Origin: Burkholderia latens
GTDB lineage: Bacteria > Pseudomonadota > Gammaproteobacteria > Burkholderiales > Burkholderiaceae
Length of the DNA stretch: 64,000 nucleotides
Direction: 5' to 3'
Assembly (NCBI RefSeq): GCF_902499045.1
Contig: NZ_CABVPL010000030.1
Span: forward strand, 1-64,000
Translations under genes and position numbers: made by a program
Shown here: piece after piece, positions 62,447 through 64,000 of the stretch
Numbering within the stretch: the stretch's first letter is position 1
Layout of the letters: each line of letters begins with the position of its first letter
The notes under the pieces: model-generated
The model's input: the letters and a program-made list of their open reading frames with translations, nothing else
Database searches by the model: none
What the model was told of the DNA's origin: nothing

Positions 62447-64000
62447 ACGACTCCCCCGACCTTGAGATAGAACTCACCTTCACGTTCGTCCGTGATGGAG
62501 TCGGGAATCCTGCCTTCGCTGTTGTTGGCATGGACCCATTCGTGCATTGGCATTCGGTCGAGATTTCCGGAGTCAAAGTACTTGGAGTACTTCTTGTGTG
62601 GATTGGTATCGGGAATGCCGTCTCCCATCCGCCAATCCGCCTCGATCCGCAAGTCGTAAAGTTGATCGGGCGTCAGGTAGCACGGGCCCACAGCGACGTC
62701 ATATGCAAGCGCCTTCTCCGCATGCTCGGGGTTGGTCATCGTCGTCGAATGATTCGTCGGGCTGTTGGTCGCACCGCGATCGAGCCAATCGACAATCTGC
62801 TTGTCGCGCCATTCCTTGTAGCCCTCCGGCGTCGCGCTTTTGCCGTCCTCGCCGATCACGTGGCCGTCGCTATCGATCCATTCCGTGTTCAGCGTTCGAC
62901 GTGCTTCCATCCGCATCAACGCACGATCCTCATAGCGCTGTCCGGCCTCGGTTGCCGCCGTGCCTTGGGCGACGCCGTCCTTGTGCTTCGGCTGGTACTG
63001 GTCGTAAGGGTCGTCGGCGCGCTTGTCGGCTTCAGTCTTGTTTGCGTCGCGCCACGCGGCCGGCGGATCGTTGCCTTCGTTGAAGTCGCTTACCGCGTCG
63101 CCGTCCTTGGTTTCGACCGGCTTGCCGAATCGCAGCGCCTGCGGCCGGAATGGTTCATCGAGCGCCGGCGCATCGGCCACCACCGTCCAGCCCTTCGGCG
63201 GATCGGCATTCACGCGCAGCATGTTCAACGCCGAACTAATGCCCGTCACGACGAACATGAGCGGCGCAGTCACGAGCGTCGCTGCCACGCCCAGCACAGA
63301 CTCGTTTCCCTTGATCGCGCCGACCAGATTGAACTTCGCCGGCGGCGACGGCGGGTACCAGAACCCTGATTTCGTGCCAGGCTTGCCGTGCCGCCAGTCG
63401 TCTTCCCAATACCGGTAGGGTTTCTGCACGCCGACCGGAAAGCCGGACGCGAACACGCGCTGCGTCAGGACGCCTGCCGCGCCGATATCGTTGAGTTCAT
63501 GCTTGCTGATCCCGCGCCAGCCGATGCCTTGGACGGTCACCGCCGAAATCACCTGATCGTGCGGACAGCAATATGCGGTGACGCGGCCATACGTCGATCC
63601 ATTCAAGCCATGGCGCATGCGATCTTCTTGTGCCGCATAAGAGCGGTTGCTCGTCGGCGATACACGCTTGTTCGCCATGTCTTCATCGATCTTGTCCGCG
63701 GGCAGTTCGTATGCCTTGCGCGCGCCGATGATCGACAGAAATGTGCCGAACGTCTTCGTGCGCGCCGCATAGGTCTGCCGCCCGCGTTGGCCGCTCGCGT
63801 CCTTCGTCGCGCGTTGCGACCATGTATCCATGAACGTGTCGGATTTATACGGGCCATCGGCGTTCGCAAGGCTATATGGCGCGTTCGCCAGCACATAGGC
63901 ATCTGCCACGCAATGGCCTTTGCGTCCCCATGGATCTTCGACGTCGGCGAATGTATCGCCGAAGAATGCCGCAGTGAGGCCGACGATATTGCCTTGGCTA
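62443..64000 (-). CDS. T6SS lipase effector, Tle3-like (C-terminal part)
   Basis: The frame is open from the right edge to its stop, so the N-terminal part, with the expected alpha/beta-hydrolase nucleophile, is outside the window. The visible 518 residues begin around 'GNIVGLTAAFFGDTFADVED' and include 'CCPHDQVISAVTVQGIGWRG', 'MFVVTGISSALNML' and a long charged linker; I read the C-terminus as DUF3274, as in Tle3. Tle3 is a phospholipase injected by T6SS into rival cells or hosts. The codon use is less GC-biased than in the rest of the window, consistent with horizontal acquisition. Confidence 0.72.
   Translation of the reverse strand, partial: SQGNIVGLTAAFFGDTFADVEDPWGRKGHCVADAYVLANAPYSLANADGPYKSDTFMDTWSQRATKDASGQRGRQTYAARTKTFGTFLSIIGARKAYELPADKIDEDMANKRVSPTSNRSYAAQEDRMRHGLNGSTYGRVTAYCCPHDQVISAVTVQGIGWRGISKHELNDIGAAGVLTQRVFASGFPVGVQKPYRYWEDDWRHGKPGTKSGFWYPPSPPAKFNLVGAIKGNESVLGVAATLVTAPLMFVVTGISSALNMLRVNADPPKGWTVVADAPALDEPFRPQALRFGKPVETKDGDAVSDFNEGNDPPAAWRDANKTEADKRADDPYDQYQPKHKDGVAQGTAATEAGQRYEDRALMRMEARRTLNTEWIDSDGHVIGEDGKSATPEGYKEWRDKQIVDWLDRGATNSPTNHSTTMTNPEHAEKALAYDVAVGPCYLTPDQLYDLRIEADWRMGDGIPDTNPHKKYSKYFDSGNLDRMPMHEWVHANNSEGRIPDSITDEREGEFYLKVGGVV

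Noticed and set aside
1-64000. tRNA genes, rRNA, CRISPR arrays, insertion sequences, prophage
   Set aside because: I looked for cloverleaf-like ends, regularly spaced direct repeats, transposase motifs and phage genes and found none that I could support.

Overview
The window looks like part of a secondary replicon of a Burkholderia, probably of the B. cepacia complex. The DNA is very GC-rich with strong GC3 bias, which produces many long antisense open frames. The gene content is typical accessory metabolism: four LysR, three AraC, one LacI, one LuxR and one ArsR regulator, many short-chain dehydrogenases (SDRs), several ABC and MFS transporters, a Burkholderia-type porin, a TonB receptor and a type VI secretion (T6SS) lipase locus at the right edge. 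The species assignment is inferred from protein character, not from a database search. I saw no rRNA, tRNA, CRISPR array, insertion sequence or phage.

Layout. 1-1.9 kb: end of a nitrate/taurine-type ABC transporter operon (ATPase start plus a double-domain permease). 2.3-4.9 kb: Tat-exported metallophosphoesterase with a cupredoxin, then a patatin phospholipase. 4.9-6.6 kb: an SDR lacking its catalytic residues, divergent from a LysR gene. 6.8-8.3 kb: arsR-nemA operon. 8.3-9.5 kb: frameshifted acetyltransferase and a LysE exporter. 9.5-14.6 kb: a PLC-X protein, a LacI regulator and a sugar ABC operon with no ATPase, preceded by a perfect 22-bp palindrome.

14.8-23.4 kb: seven co-oriented genes (LuxR regulator, aldehyde dehydrogenase, class III aminotransferase, APC permease, DUF3156-like protein, EutR-like AraC regulator, porin) that read as an amine uptake and oxidation module. 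23.7-30 kb: YpfJ-type metalloprotease, then an SDR, LysR, dimeric-barrel, MHS transporter and DUF2848 array. 30-42 kb: mixed accessory genes, including a RidA gene broken by one base, a short DapB-like gene and a MoaF-SDR pair opposite an AraC gene. 42.2-43.9 kb: an entericidin-like lipoprotein and an aspartate carbamoyltransferase carrying an N-terminal HTH, with a palindrome over its promoter.

44.3-48 kb: piuA-Sel1-piuC iron-uptake operon. 48.6-49.5 kb: MobA-like nucleotidyltransferase and a tiny proline-rich protein. 49.6-57.7 kb: a complete polyol catabolic operon (AraC, binding protein, ATPase, permease, dehydrogenase, FGGY kinase, SDR). 58-60.8 kb: PanE and a chemoreceptor flanking a hexanucleotide repeat. 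61-64 kb: a T6SS lipase adaptor (Tla3/DUF2875-like) translationally coupled to a Tle3-like effector that runs off the right edge. That last region has less GC-biased codon use than the rest.
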